Shown one piece after another: positions 1 through 9,271 of a stretch of 64,000 nt of DNA (within the stretch, counting starts at the first letter, position 1; every line of letters begins with the position of its first letter). The notes under the pieces are model-generated. The model did no database searches. It worked only from the letters and a program-made list of their open reading frames with translations, and was not told where the DNA came from. This stretch comes from Sphingomonas jaspsi DSM 18422 (GTDB lineage Bacteria > Pseudomonadota > Alphaproteobacteria > Sphingomonadales > Sphingomonadaceae). The stretch is taken from positions 431,810 through 495,809 of the forward strand of contig NZ_KK073876.1 of the NCBI RefSeq assembly GCF_000585415.1. The letters are read 5' to 3'. Made by a program: the position numbers and the translations under genes.

Positions 1-1443
1 CTTGCCCCAGGTCGGATGGCGATCGAGCGGGTTGCCGGGGATGTCGAAGCTGACGTCGTCGGGCAGCACGACCGGCAACTGGTCCTTCGGCACGCCGACC
101 GGGCCGCAGCCCTCGCAGTGGATGACCGGGATCGGAGTGCCCCAATAGCGCTGGCGGCTGACGCCCCAGTCGCGCAGGCGGTACTGGGTCTTGCCCTGGC
201 CCCAGCCTGCCGTCTCGGCGCGGTTGATAACCTCGGCCTTGGCGGCCTCGCTGGTCATGCCGTCGAGGAACTGCGAATTGACGGCGACGCCATAGTCAGT
301 TTCGGCTTCGACCACCGGGTCCGACTCGCCGGACGGATTGGCAGCGACCACGCGGCGGATCGGCAGGCCATATTTTGTCGCGAATTCGAAATCGCGCACA
401 TCGTGGGCGGGCACGCCGTAGAGCGCGCCGGTACCGTAATCCATCAGCACGAAATTGGCGATCCAGACGGGCAGGCGCCAATCGGGATCGAACGGGTGGA
501 CGACTTCCAGCCCGGTATCGAAGCCCAGCTTCTCGGCCGTCTCGATCTCCGCCGCGCTGGTGCCGCCGGCGCGTGCCTTGGCGATGAAATCGGCGACCTC
601 GGGCCGTTCGGCGGCAAGCGCTTCGGCGATCGGATGGCCGGGCGATATGGCGACGAAGCTGGCACCGAAAATGGTATCCGGCCGGGTGGTGAAGACTTCG
701 ATATCGCACGCCCCGCCGCCCGGCGGCGTATCGGCCAGGCGGAAACAGAACTGCATCCCGCGGCTTTTGCCGATCCAGTTTTCCTGCATTAGCCGGACCT
801 TGTCAGGCCACTGGTCGAGCGTGCCGAGGCCGTCGAGCAGTTCCTCCGCGAAGTCGGTGATCTTGAGGAACCACTGACTCAATTTCTTGCGCTCGACGGT
901 GGCGCCGGACCGCCAGCCCTTTCCGTCGATCACCTGCTCATTGGCCAGCACGGTCATGTCGACCGGGTCCCAGTTGACCTCGCTTTCCTTGCGATAGACG
1001 AGGCCGGCTTCCATCAGGTCGAGGAACAGCGCCTGCTCCTGACCGTAATAGTCGGGTTCGCAGGTGGCGAGCTCGCGGCTCCAGTCCAGCGCGAAGCCGA
1101 TCCGCTTCAGCTGCTGGCGCATGGTGGCGATATTGTCGCGCGTCCAGCTGCCGGGATGAACCTTCTGTTCCATCGCCGCATTTTCGGCCGGCATGCCGAA
1201 TGCGTCCCATCCCATCGGGTGGAGCACCTCGAACCCCTGCATACGCCTATAACGGGCGAGCACGTCGCCCATGGTGTAGTTGCGGACATGGCCCATGTGG
1301 ATGCGTCCCGAGGGATAGGGAAACATCTCGAGCACGTAAGACTTGGGCTTGGGGCTCGACGAATCGGCCTCAAAAGTCTTGGCGTCCGCCCAACGCTGCT
1401 GCCAGCGCCGGTCGGCAACCGCCGGATCGAAGCGGTCGGTCAT
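1..1443 (-). CDS. leuS: Leucyl-tRNA synthetase, N-terminal part (runs off left edge)
   Basis: Charges tRNA-Leu with leucine in the cytoplasm. The reverse-strand reading frame starts at an ATG (1443-1441), opens with [18 protein letters not shown] and carries the class I signature [12 protein letters not shown] at about residue 41-52, where HMGH is the HIGH motif. About 481 residues lie in the window, covering the N-terminal catalytic half and most of the CP1 editing insertion; the KMSKS loop and anticodon domain lie beyond the edge. It begins 11 nt after the DUF3576 lipoprotein gene. In alphaproteobacteria this pair is usually followed by lptE and holA, which would lie to the left. Confidence 0.97.
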   Translation of the reverse strand, partial: MTDRFDPAVADRRWQQRWADAKTFEADSSSPKPKSYVLEMFPYPSGRIHMGHVRNYTMGDVLARYRRMQGFEVLHPMGWDAFGMPAENAAMEQKVHPGSWTRDNIATMRQQLKRIGFALDWSRELATCEPDYYGQEQALFLDLMEAGLVYRKESEVNWDPVDMTVLANEQVIDGKGWRSGATVERKKLSQWFLKITDFAEELLDGLGTLDQWPDKVRLMQENWIGKSRGMQFCFRLADTPPGGGACDIEVFTTRPDTIFGASFVAISPGHPIAEALAAERPEVADFIAKARAGGTSAAEIETAEKLGFDTGLEVVHPFDPDWRLPVWIANFVLMDYGTGALYGVPAHDVRDFEFATKYGLPIRRVVAANPSGESDPVVEAETDYGVAVNSQFLDGMTSEAAKAEVINRAETAGWGQGKTQYRLRDWGVSRQRYWGTPIPVIHCEGCGPVGVPKDQLPVVLPDDVSFDIPGNPLDRHPTWGK

Positions 1444-1454
1444 TTGATCAAGCC

Positions 1455-1889
1455 TTAGCCGCCGACAGTGGTGCGGCGCAGGTCGCGGGCGCGGGTGAGG
1501 ATGATGTCCTCAAGCTTTTGCACCGTCGCAGCCGATACGGGCGCGTCGACCCACTGTCCGCCTTGGTTGACCTGGCGGCTGGCGGCAACCTTGAGCGCAT
1601 CGGCGCGCAGGTCCTGGTCGGTGATCGACACGGTCAGCTTGACCCGTTCGCCGGGGGTGCGCGGATTGGTGTACCAGTCGGTGACAAGGACGCCGCCGTT
1701 GCTGTCGGCCGTCACCAGCGGGGCAAAGCCGAGCGTGTCGACGGCCGCGCGCCACAGATAGCTGTTGACGCCGATCATCGTCATTTTCGACGGGGCCAGC
1801 TCGGTCGGGATATTCTTGTCCTTCGAACAGCCGGTGAGCGCGGTGCCCATGGCGGCCATCGCGGCAATGGTAAGGGTCAGACGGGACAT
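1455..1889 (-). CDS. DUF3576 family lipoprotein
   Basis: A 144-residue exported lipoprotein. It has a short hydrophobic signal ([21 protein letters not shown]) with a lipobox ending at Cys21, then a compact domain containing [12 protein letters not shown], typical of DUF3576. The family is found almost only in alphaproteobacteria, directly upstream of leuS, as here, and its function is unknown. It is presumably anchored to the inner or outer membrane. The 11-nt gap suggests co-transcription with leuS. Confidence 0.88.
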   Translation of the reverse strand: MSRLTLTIAAMAAMGTALTGCSKDKNIPTELAPSKMTMIGVNSYLWRAAVDTLGFAPLVTADSNGGVLVTDWYTNPRTPGERVKLTVSITDQDLRADALKVAASRQVNQGGQWVDAPVSAATVQKLEDIILTRARDLRRTTVGG

Positions 1890-2082
1890 GGTTGCTCTCG
1901 TTACAAGAAGTGTGGTCGACAGGCGTTATAGATGCTGCACGCGCCTCGGCAAGCGTCGCAATGCCTGTCGTCGAATGTTTCATTTGTGGACTTCGGGCAA
2001 CAGGGCGGTGGCGAATCGCGCAGAGTCATGGAACTGTCAGCCTCGTCGAACTATGTAAGGTCAGGAACAGGAGTGTTTTTGC

Positions 2083-2793
2083 GTGCGTAGCAGGGACGAC
2101 ATGATAGCTCGGAAGACGGCGTTCGCGCTGGCGGCCGCTGCGCTCGTCCTCGTTCCGTCGATCGGCCTGGCGGCTGCCGGGCAGGATCGTCCGGCCGCTA
2201 TCTCCTTGAATTTCGACAAGGTTTCGAGCTTCACGCCGGCGATGGCAGATCCCCGGCTGGCGGCGATGTTCGCCAATCGCTCGCTCAACGAATTCCGCTT
2301 CACCCCGGCTGCGGCCAAGGGTCGGCCGTCGCAGGTGCGAGTCGCGGTCCGCGGCGGAACGGGCATGCCGACCCCGGCACGTCCGGTCGAAGTTGCGGTG
2401 GCAAGTGCGCCGACGGCGCTGGCCCCGACCAATTACAATCTCGGCGCGTCGGTCGGCTGGCGCCGACTCGCGGTGGCTGGCGATGTCAGCCGCACGCGCA
2501 GCATCGATCCGACGATCGGCACGCGCGAAACTGCGGTGGTGGGTGTCAGCTACGATCTCAAGAAGCTGACCGGTCGCGTCGCCTTCTCCGGCGAACGCAA
2601 CGACAGCCAGATCGCTCGCCTGTCGCGGCCGGACAGCGTGGCCGTCGATGTCGGCGCCAGCTACAACATCAGCCGCAATATCGCGGTGAACGGCGGCGTT
2701 CGCTACAAGATCGAACGCGACCAGATTCCGGCGCTGGCCGAAGACCGGCGCGACGACAAGGCCGTTTACGTCGGCACTGCCGTCAAGTTCTGA
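2083..2793 (+). CDS. Exported beta-strand-rich protein, porin-like, unknown function
   Basis: A 236-residue protein with a signal peptide (hydrophobic stretch AFALAAAALVLVPSIGLAAAG). The C-terminal half has alternating strands such as VGWRRLAVAGDVSRT, VVGVSYDLKKLTGRVAFSG, VDVGASYNI and GGVRYKI, and ends in a terminal Phe (YVGTAVKF), as outer-membrane barrel proteins do. I infer an outer-membrane or periplasmic location. The start is a GTG with an AGGAG ribosome site 9 nt upstream (2069-2073); an in-frame ATG at 2101 is the alternative. It overlaps the ThiE-like gene tail to tail by 11 nt. Confidence 0.7.
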   Translation: MRSRDDMIARKTAFALAAAALVLVPSIGLAAAGQDRPAAISLNFDKVSSFTPAMADPRLAAMFANRSLNEFRFTPAAAKGRPSQVRVAVRGGTGMPTPARPVEVAVASAPTALAPTNYNLGASVGWRRLAVAGDVSRTRSIDPTIGTRETAVVGVSYDLKKLTGRVAFSGERNDSQIARLSRPDSVAVDVGASYNISRNIAVNGGVRYKIERDQIPALAEDRRDDKAVYVGTAVKF

Positions 2794-3331
2794 TCCAGCA
2801 ATCGATACCGGCGTAGCCGTGGAAGGGGCGTCCTAGGGCGTGCCACCGCCACTCGTTCATCCCGCCGAGCGCGATCGCAGTCGTTCCTGCGATGCGCGCC
2901 AACCGCTTCGCCTCGGCTGAGCCAAGCGCCTGCCCGTCGGGATGCGACGAGGTCGGAAAGATGGGAGATACCAACACAAGGTCTGCGCTGATCCGGCGAG
3001 CGAGTCGCGCTTCGCTTTCGTCATGCACCGGAAAACTTCGCGGCATGAGGCCGCAAGCCCCCGCTGGCCGGTGGACAAGCTCTGCGCCGATCAGCCGTGC
3101 CAAACCGACGTCTCCCGCGACGCCAAGTACAAGACCGCGCCGCTTGGCGATCGACCCCACCTTCAGCGCCAGTCTCAGGCGTGCCGCGCGATCCAGCGTG
3201 TCGTGACGAACGATCACCCCGCTACCGCGCGGCAGCGCGCGCAATGCGGACCATAGGGCAGCACCCATTCTCTCGTCGGTCATCAGCCAACGTTTGGGCC
3301 ACGTTCGGACAGGGGGTTGGCGGCGGGGCAT
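2783..3331 (-). CDS. Thiamine-phosphate synthase-like (ThiE/TenI family) protein
   Basis: A 182-residue protein resembling ThiE, which joins the thiazole and pyrimidine moieties of thiamine. Visible family features are the early strand SGVIVRHDTL, the central SADLVLVSPIFPTSSHP segment (ThiE: GPIFPT) and the late ALGGMN strand (ThiE: IGGI). It is shorter and more diverged than canonical ThiE, so it could be a TenI-like or accessory paralogue. I chose the ATG at 3331 because the longer frame would run into the divergent YggS gene; the two starts are then 22 nt apart. A later ATG at 3283 is possible. Confidence 0.75.
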   Translation of the reverse strand: MPRRQPPVRTWPKRWLMTDERMGAALWSALRALPRGSGVIVRHDTLDRAARLRLALKVGSIAKRRGLVLGVAGDVGLARLIGAELVHRPAGACGLMPRSFPVHDESEARLARRISADLVLVSPIFPTSSHPDGQALGSAEAKRLARIAGTTAIALGGMNEWRWHALGRPFHGYAGIDCWIRT

Positions 3332-3353
3332 CGCCTTTCCTATAGCGCGGCGA

Positions 3354-4007
3354 ATGACCGATGCCGCAACCCGCCTCGACGACGTCCGCGACGACATGGT
3401 CCGCGCCTGCAAGGCCAGCCGGCGCCGAATCGACGACGTGACCCTGATCGCAGTGTCCAAGCGGCGAAGCGCGGACGAGATCGCCGCGCTCGCGGATGCT
3501 GGCGTTCTGCACTTCGGCGAGAATCGCGTGGCGGAAGTCGAGGAGAAATGGCCCGCGATCCGCCAGGCGCGGCCCGGCCTGATCCTTCACATGGTCGGCC
3601 AGTTGCAGTCGAACAAGGCCGCCGATGCGGTGCGGCTGTTCGACGTGATCCATTCGCTCGACCGCCCTTCGCTGCTCGATGCGCTGGTGCGTGAAAGCGC
3701 CAGGGCCGGCCGCGCGCCGTCGGTCTACGTTCAGGTCAATATCGGGGACGAAGAGCAGAAAGGCGGCGTGGCGATCGACGATTTGCCTGATTTCCTGGCC
3801 AAGGTTCGCACCTCCGGCCTGCCCCTCGCCGGCTTGATGGGCATGCCTCCGCGCGGCGTTCAGGCGGGACCTTATTTTGCATTGCTCGCCGATCTGGCGC
3901 GACGTCATGGCGTCAATGGTCTCAGCATGGGGATGTCCGACGACTTTGCGACCGCAATCATGATGGGCGCGACGGCGATCCGCGTCGGGACCGCGCTGTT
4001 CGAATAA
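3354..4007 (+). CDS. YggS family pyridoxal-phosphate homeostasis protein
   Basis: A 217-residue TIM-barrel PLP-binding protein of the YggS/PROSC family, which buffers cellular PLP and amino-acid balance and has no known catalytic activity. Lys36 in LIAVSKRR is the PLP Schiff-base lysine. FGENRVAEV, HMVGQLQSNK and GLSMGMSDDF are the other family hallmarks. The ATG at 3354 gives the standard N-terminus. The stop (TAA, 4005-4007) abuts the convergent ribA gene with no gap. Confidence 0.95.
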   Translation: MTDAATRLDDVRDDMVRACKASRRRIDDVTLIAVSKRRSADEIAALADAGVLHFGENRVAEVEEKWPAIRQARPGLILHMVGQLQSNKAADAVRLFDVIHSLDRPSLLDALVRESARAGRAPSVYVQVNIGDEEQKGGVAIDDLPDFLAKVRTSGLPLAGLMGMPPRGVQAGPYFALLADLARRHGVNGLSMGMSDDFATAIMMGATAIRVGTALFE

Positions 4008-5042
4008 TTAGTCGAAGTGGCCGCTGCGCGCCTTCTTGGTCGCGATATAGTCGGCGTTATGGGGATTGGTCGGCATATGGTGCCCGACCCGTTCGAAAAC
4101 GCTGATCCCTTCCCGCTCAAGCCCCGCAACCTTGTTGGGATTGTTGGTCAGCAAGCGCACGGCGTCGATGTGCAGCGCGCGCAGCATGGCCGCCGCCATG
4201 GCATAGTCGCGTTCATCGTCCGCAAAGCCCAGCCGCCGGTTGGCATCGACCGTATCGAGACCCCGATCCTGCAGTGCATAAGCGCGCAGCTTGTTGGCAA
4301 GGCCGATCCCACGCCCTTCCTGGCGCAGGTACAGCAGGACGCCGCCGCCTTCCTGGCCGATGATGCGCAGCGCTTCCTTCAGCTGGGGACCGCAATCGCA
4401 CTTGAGGCTGCCGAATACGTCTCCGGTCAGGCACTCGCTGTGCAGCCGCACCAGGGGCGGCTTGCCCCCAAACGCGCCGACCACCAGCGCGACATGATCT
4501 TCGCCTGACGAAGGGTCGCGGAACGAAACCATCTGGCTGGGAGGCAGGTCGTCCAATGGCAGCTTTGCCCGCGCCACGATGTCAGCCACGACGGGCGCAT
4601 CGATGAGCGCCGGATCGAGGTCGACGACGGCAATGTCGGTCGCGACGGTGGCCCACACCGCCGGCAGAAGTCCCGCGAGGCGGGCGAGTTCGATCGCGTG
4701 GGCCGCTTCGTCGAGAAGTCGGCATGCTTTGGCCGGACCGATGGGCGCGCGTTCCATGTCCCGCGCCGGATCGGCCAAGGCCAGCGCCTCGGCCTGCCCC
4801 ATCCAATCGCAACGCGCCACCGACACCGGGCCATCGGTCGCGGCATCTTTCTGATTGCCAAGGCCCAGCGTCGCCGCTCGCGGGCCACTGAGGATAAGGC
4901 AGCCCTTCGCGCCCGGCGCGAACAGGTCGAGCATCGCCTGGCTGGCGGTTTCGAGGGCGAGAAAGTCGGTCCGGCCGATCCGCACCGCGCGGCCGGCCCG
5001 GAAGGCGGCGATCGCATGACTGAGCGCCGCGCCCTGCGTCAC
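4008..5042 (-). CDS. ribA: GTP cyclohydrolase II with degenerate N-terminal domain
   Basis: Catalyses the first step of riboflavin synthesis: GTP to 2,5-diamino-6-ribosylamino-pyrimidinone 5'-phosphate. The C-terminal half is canonical, with zinc cysteines in SECLTGDVFGSLKCDCG, then YLRQEGRGIGL and LTNNPNKV. The N-terminal ~150 residues resemble the start of RibB (AIAAFRAGRAVRIG) but lack the acidic DDEDREN-type active-site loop, so this half is probably not a DHBP synthase. The start is GTG (5042-5040), overlapping the xth stop as GTGA, giving 344 residues. The coupling suggests co-translation with xth. Confidence 0.93.
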   Translation of the reverse strand: MTQGAALSHAIAAFRAGRAVRIGRTDFLALETASQAMLDLFAPGAKGCLILSGPRAATLGLGNQKDAATDGPVSVARCDWMGQAEALALADPARDMERAPIGPAKACRLLDEAAHAIELARLAGLLPAVWATVATDIAVVDLDPALIDAPVVADIVARAKLPLDDLPPSQMVSFRDPSSGEDHVALVVGAFGGKPPLVRLHSECLTGDVFGSLKCDCGPQLKEALRIIGQEGGGVLLYLRQEGRGIGLANKLRAYALQDRGLDTVDANRRLGFADDERDYAMAAAMLRALHIDAVRLLTNNPNKVAGLEREGISVFERVGHHMPTNPHNADYIATKKARSGHFD

Positions 5043-5830
5043 AACTCCAGCTCTACGATCAGCGGCACATGGTCGGACGGCTTGTCCCAACCACGCGCGG
5101 GTTCCAGCACACGGTGCCCGGTCGCCTGCTTGGCTAGCGCAGGGCTGGCCCACATATGGTCCAGGCGGCGACCGCGATCGCTCGTCTTCCAGTCTTGCGA
5201 GCGATAGCTCCACCAGGTGTAGTTGCGCTCGGGCGCCGGGATGAACTGGCGGCCGAGGTCGACCCAGTCATGGCTTTGCTGCAATCGGCCAAGGGTCTCG
5301 ACCTCGATTGGTGTGTGGCTGACGACGTCGAGCAGCGCCTTGTGGTTCCAGACGTCGCTTTCCAGCGGCGCGATGTTGAAGTCGCCGACGATTAAAGTCG
5401 GCTGAGCCAACTTTTCCGACCAGCGGGTCATCCGGTCCAGAAAGTCCAGTTTCTGGCCGAACTTGGGGTTCTGATTGCGGTCGGGAATGTCGCCGCCCGC
5501 CGGGATGTAGACATTTTCCAGACGGATACCGTGCGGCAGCATTGCGCCGACATGGCGCGCTTCGCCATTGTCCTGCCAATCGTGCCGGCCGGCATCCATC
5601 AACGGCACGCGGCTGAGGATGGCGACGCCATGGTGCATCTTCTGACCGTTGAGTTCGTGATGGATGTAGCCGCGGTCAAGGAACGGCTTGCCCGGGAAGA
5701 CATCGTTCATCGCCTTGGTTTCCTGTAGGCAAAGGATGTCCGGCTGCTCCTCGTCGAGGAACTTCTCGACGATATGGCTGCGCGCGCGGACGCTGTTGAT
5801 GTTCCAGGAGGCGATCTTGAGTTTGGTCAC
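5039..5830 (-). CDS. xth: Exodeoxyribonuclease III
   Basis: AP endonuclease and 3'-5' exonuclease of base-excision repair. The 263-residue protein has the full exonuclease III fold: KIASWNINSVRAR at the start, CLQETKA with the metal-binding Glu, VYIPAGG, LIVGDFNIAP, a DRGRRLDHMW segment and a C-terminal PSDHVPL with the catalytic Asp-His. The GTG start (5830-5828) gives the standard N-terminus VTKLKIASWN, with AGAGG a few nt upstream. It lies in the ftsK-lolA-xth-ribA order common in alphaproteobacteria. Confidence 0.95.
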   Translation of the reverse strand: MTKLKIASWNINSVRARSHIVEKFLDEEQPDILCLQETKAMNDVFPGKPFLDRGYIHHELNGQKMHHGVAILSRVPLMDAGRHDWQDNGEARHVGAMLPHGIRLENVYIPAGGDIPDRNQNPKFGQKLDFLDRMTRWSEKLAQPTLIVGDFNIAPLESDVWNHKALLDVVSHTPIEVETLGRLQQSHDWVDLGRQFIPAPERNYTWWSYRSQDWKTSDRGRRLDHMWASPALAKQATGHRVLEPARGWDKPSDHVPLIVELEL

Positions 5831-5860
5831 GCAGCCTCTGTAGCGTCCCTGATGAAAACG

Positions 5861-5975
5861 AAAAGGAGGGCGTTTCTGTACCAATCCCACGGAGGCGCAA
5901 AAGGAGGCCCGTTTCGATTGGGTCCCCCGGACCCAATCGAAAAGGCCCTTGCTCCGGGGGCATGGAGCAAGGGCC
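5861..5975. repeat. Two adjacent perfect hairpins preceded by an imperfect direct repeat
   Basis: The lolA-xth gap (5831-6111, 281 bp) has no credible gene but is rich in structure. Hairpin 1 has 14-bp arms at 5912-5925 and 5929-5942 with a CCC loop. Hairpin 2 has 12-bp arms at 5944-5955 and 5964-5975 with an 8-nt loop. Both stems are perfect and only one base separates them. Just to the left, AAAAGGAGGGCGTTTC (5861-5876) recurs as AAAAGGAGGCCCGTTTC (5899-5915). They may end or stabilise the lolA transcript on the minus strand, but no T-tract follows, or they may be a dispersed palindromic repeat. Confidence 0.6.
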
Positions 5976-6111
5976 GACCAAGCGTTCGTCACGCAAGGCG
6001 ATCGGGACATCCCGGGTAACAGGGGGGAAACCCCGGCGGCACCGATCTAGAGTGCCTTGTACAATTCCCAAGCTGTCCGCAGCCTTAACCGTTTTCAATC
6101 ACTACGCTTTT

Positions 6112-6735
6112 TTACGCGCGCTTCTTTCCCGGTTCGGCGAAGGTGAATGCGCTGTCGGGGACGGCGACATTGTAGCGCACGTTGGACAGTCGGACCGTGG
6201 TGCGCTTGTTCTGCGCGTCGATTGCGGTCCAGCCTTCCAGCTTCAGGCCGCCCGGGGCCCCGCCGCTGCGGGTAAACGCCAGCACGATCGTCCCGAATTC
6301 GGGACGGCGCGCGTCGCGGGCGCGAACGACGACCACGTTGGGATTGTCGCTCTTCTGCACCCGGGCGATGCGGGCGAGGTCGGGGTTGGGCGACAGCAGC
6401 ACGGCCATCGGCGACTTGCCGATCGGCCAGCTCGACTTCTGCCCGACGTCATAGTCGATGAAGTTGAGCGTCTTGCCGTTGGCGACCAGCAGCATGTTGG
6501 CACCCGCGCCATAGGCGAAGCGGATCTTGCCCGGACGCTTAAGGCTCAGCGTGCCGCTCAACTGGCGCCCGCGACCGTCGGTCTGAACGAAGTCCGCGGT
6601 CATCGACGTGGTGGCGGCAAGGCTCGATTGGACGGCCTTAAGGTCGTTCGCGCTTTGCGCGAATGCCGGCGCCACGACACTCGCGACCAGCGCCGCAGGA
6701 ATCAGGGCACGCGCGATAGGGGTGGCAAAACTCAT
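6112..6735 (-). CDS. lolA: LolA-type outer-membrane lipoprotein carrier protein
   Basis: Periplasmic chaperone that carries lipoproteins from LolCDE to the outer membrane. The 207-residue protein has a signal peptide ending near APAFAQ (residue 26). It then shows the LolA half-barrel pattern: SMTADFVQTDGRGRQLSGTL, KRPGKIRFAYG, LLVANGKTLNFID and a late LSNVRYN strand. It is 94 nt downstream of ftsK, its usual neighbour in this group. The 281-bp hairpin region follows its stop. Confidence 0.9.
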   Translation of the reverse strand: MSFATPIARALIPAALVASVVAPAFAQSANDLKAVQSSLAATTSMTADFVQTDGRGRQLSGTLSLKRPGKIRFAYGAGANMLLVANGKTLNFIDYDVGQKSSWPIGKSPMAVLLSPNPDLARIARVQKSDNPNVVVVRARDARRPEFGTIVLAFTRSGGAPGGLKLEGWTAIDAQNKRTTVRLSNVRYNVAVPDSAFTFAEPGKKRA

Positions 6736-6829
6736 GGAAATCTCCCGATATTGATTGACGCCGCATTTGGCGGTTTCGGGTTGAATGCGTCCTGAACCCG
6801 CTTGTTCCGTCCGGTTCAGATCGCCGACC

Positions 6830-9178
6830 TCAAATGGGATGCCCGTCGGTGTCGATCAATACTTCGCGCCGACCGACATGGTCCGGCTGGCCGACAAGGC
6901 CGTCCTTCTCCATGCGTTCGATCAGTCGCGCCGCGCTGTTGTAGCCGACGCGCAGCTGGCGCTGCAGGTAGCTGGTCGACGCCTTCTGGCTCTCGGCGAC
7001 GATCTGGATCGCCTTGCGGTAAAGCTGGGTTTCGGGATCGTCGTCGCCGACCGGCGCACCGTCGAGCAGGTAGCCGCCGTCTTCCGGTTCTTCGGTCACT
7101 GCCTGAATATAGTCGGGCACGCCCTGCTTTCGCCAATGGTCGGCGATGGCGCGGACTTCTTCGTCGCTGACGAACGGGCCGTGGACGCGCAGGATTTGCT
7201 TGCCGCCGGGCATGTACAACATGTCGCCCTTGCCCAGCAGCTGTTCGGCGCCCTGTTCGCCCAGAATGGTGCGCGAATCGATCTTGCTGGTGACCTGGAA
7301 GCTGATGCGGGTCGGCAGGTTGGCCTTGATGACGCCGGTGATGACGTCGACCGACGGGCGTTGCGTCGCCATGATCAGGTGGATGCCTGCCGCGCGCGCC
7401 TTCTGGGCCAGTCGCTGGATCAGGAATTCGACTTCCTTGCCGGCCGTCATCATGAGGTCGGCCAACTCGTCGACCACCACCACGATCTGCGGCAGGGTTT
7501 CATATTCCAGCTCTTCGGTTTCATAGACCGGCTGGCCGGTGTCGGCGTCGTAGCCGGTCTGGACCTTGCGGCCCAGCGTCGAGCCCTTGGCCTTGGCGTC
7601 GCGCACCTTCTGGTTGAAGCTGGCAAGCTGGCGAACGCCGAGGCTGGCCATCATCCGGTAGCGCTCCTCCATCTGCTCGACCGTCCACTTGAGCGCGCGG
7701 ATCGCCTTGCCGGGCTCGGTCACGACCGGCGCCAACAGGTGCGGGATGTCGTCATAGATGCTGAGCTCCAGCATCTTGGGGTCGATCATGATCATCCGGC
7801 ACTCGTCCGGCGACAGGCGGTAGAGCAGCGACAGGATCATGCAGTTCAAACCGACCGACTTGCCCGACCCGGTCGTCCCCGCGACCAGCAGGTGCGGCAT
7901 CGGTGCCAAGTCGGCGATGACCGGATCGCCGCTGATGTTCTTCCCCAGGATCAACGGCAGCGACATGTTCTGGTCCTCGAACGCCTGGCTGGCGATCAGC
8001 TCGGTCAGGCTCACCATGTCGCGCTTGGCGTTGGGAAGTTCGATGCCGATGACCGTGCGGCCGGGGATGGTCGCGACGCGTGCCGACAGCGCCGACATGT
8101 TGCGCGCGATATCGTCGGCCAGGGCGATCACGCGGCTGGCCTTGATGCCGCTCGCCGGTTCCAGTTCGTACATGGTGACCACCGGTCCCGGGCGGACTTC
8201 GATGATGTCGCCGCGGACGTTGAAGTCTTCCAGCACGCTTTCCAGCAGGCGTGCGTTGCGTTCGAGGCCGGCGCGGTCGATCTGCTTCTTGTCGGCCGGG
8301 GGCGCGGGATTGAGCAGGTCGATCGGCGGCAATTGGTAATTGTCGCCCAGCGCCAGGCTGGCCTGTCCGGCCTGCGCCGCGGCCACTTTCGCCTTTTTAC
8401 CGGTCAGCTTGGCGGCGGCTGCGGCCACGATCGGCTTGGCGGGATCTGCAACGGCGACGACCGGACGCGGACGCGGCGGCGCGGCGACATCGTCGTCGTT
8501 GTCGACCGCGATCTTGGTCCGCCGCGGCGGCTTTACGGGTGCGGACGGGTCACGGCGAAGCCGTTCGGCCGCCCATTCCTTTTCCTCGTCGCGAAGGCCC
8601 AGGGAAAGATAACCAACCACCAGCCCGCCCACTCCGCACAGCAGCATCGTCGCCAGCCGCACCGGCCCCTCGACCGCCGGATTGCCGATTGCCGCGATCA
8701 GCGCGTCGATGCCGTAACTGACGGCAAGCCCAAGCGCGCCGCCGTAAGCGGCGGGCAGTCCGGGCACGGCCGATCCGGCATAAAGGCCCATCGCCACCCC
8801 GATCAGCAGCACCCCGAGGCTGGCCAGCAACAGCGATCGGCCAAACCGTGGATTTTCCGCCCCGCGCATGAATCGCAGGCCGCGCAGCGCGATCAGCGGC
8901 AGGAACAGCACTGCGCCGATCCCGAACAGGAACAGCAGCGCGTCGCTGGCATAGGCACCGAAGCTGCCCAGCCAGTTGGTCGGCGGGCCGCCCGCGGCCG
9001 TCGTCAGGCTGGGGTCGACGCTATTGTGGGTGATCAGCGCAACGCCAAGTGCCACCGACAGCGCGATCAGCGCCGCACCGAAGCTCTTGCGAAGGAAGTT
9101 GCGAATGCCGACCGCCAGCGTCTCGCGCCAGTCGGGTCCCAAATCCTTCTTCTGCGCGCGCTGCGCGGCCGTCGCCAT
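6830..9178 (-). CDS. ftsK: DNA translocase FtsK
   Basis: Septal ATP-driven DNA pump that clears and aligns chromosome termini during division. The 782-residue protein has about four or five membrane segments in residues 35-200 and a short Pro/Ala-rich linker (about 205-275). The RecA-like motor follows, with Walker A GTTGSGKS at 434-441 and a Walker B strand IVVVVDELADLMM. The C-terminal winged-helix gamma domain (STSYLQRQLRVGYNSAARLI) reads KOPS sites. The linker is much shorter than in E. coli, as is usual outside the gammaproteobacteria. Upstream, 93 bp separate it from the divergent UbiH-type gene. Confidence 0.97.
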   Translation of the reverse strand: MATAAQRAQKKDLGPDWRETLAVGIRNFLRKSFGAALIALSVALGVALITHNSVDPSLTTAAGGPPTNWLGSFGAYASDALLFLFGIGAVLFLPLIALRGLRFMRGAENPRFGRSLLLASLGVLLIGVAMGLYAGSAVPGLPAAYGGALGLAVSYGIDALIAAIGNPAVEGPVRLATMLLCGVGGLVVGYLSLGLRDEEKEWAAERLRRDPSAPVKPPRRTKIAVDNDDDVAAPPRPRPVVAVADPAKPIVAAAAAKLTGKKAKVAAAQAGQASLALGDNYQLPPIDLLNPAPPADKKQIDRAGLERNARLLESVLEDFNVRGDIIEVRPGPVVTMYELEPASGIKASRVIALADDIARNMSALSARVATIPGRTVIGIELPNAKRDMVSLTELIASQAFEDQNMSLPLILGKNISGDPVIADLAPMPHLLVAGTTGSGKSVGLNCMILSLLYRLSPDECRMIMIDPKMLELSIYDDIPHLLAPVVTEPGKAIRALKWTVEQMEERYRMMASLGVRQLASFNQKVRDAKAKGSTLGRKVQTGYDADTGQPVYETEELEYETLPQIVVVVDELADLMMTAGKEVEFLIQRLAQKARAAGIHLIMATQRPSVDVITGVIKANLPTRISFQVTSKIDSRTILGEQGAEQLLGKGDMLYMPGGKQILRVHGPFVSDEEVRAIADHWRKQGVPDYIQAVTEEPEDGGYLLDGAPVGDDDPETQLYRKAIQIVAESQKASTSYLQRQLRVGYNSAARLIERMEKDGLVGQPDHVGRREVLIDTDGHPI

Positions 9179-9271
9179 GACGTCATATCCCCCGGGAAAT
9201 CATCTTCGGCCATATTGTGCCTGTCGGCGGACTCCGGGGCAAGGCTTCCCAGCGCGCCCAAGCCAGACTAG

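Noticed and set aside
1443-1452. TTGATCAA palindrome before leuS as an FNR site
   Set aside because: It lacks the four-base spacer of a real FNR box and falls in an 11-nt operon gap.
6785-9271. 828-residue plus-strand frame opposite ftsK
   Set aside because: Antisense shadow of a certain gene; rich in Arg, Gln and His and without any domain.
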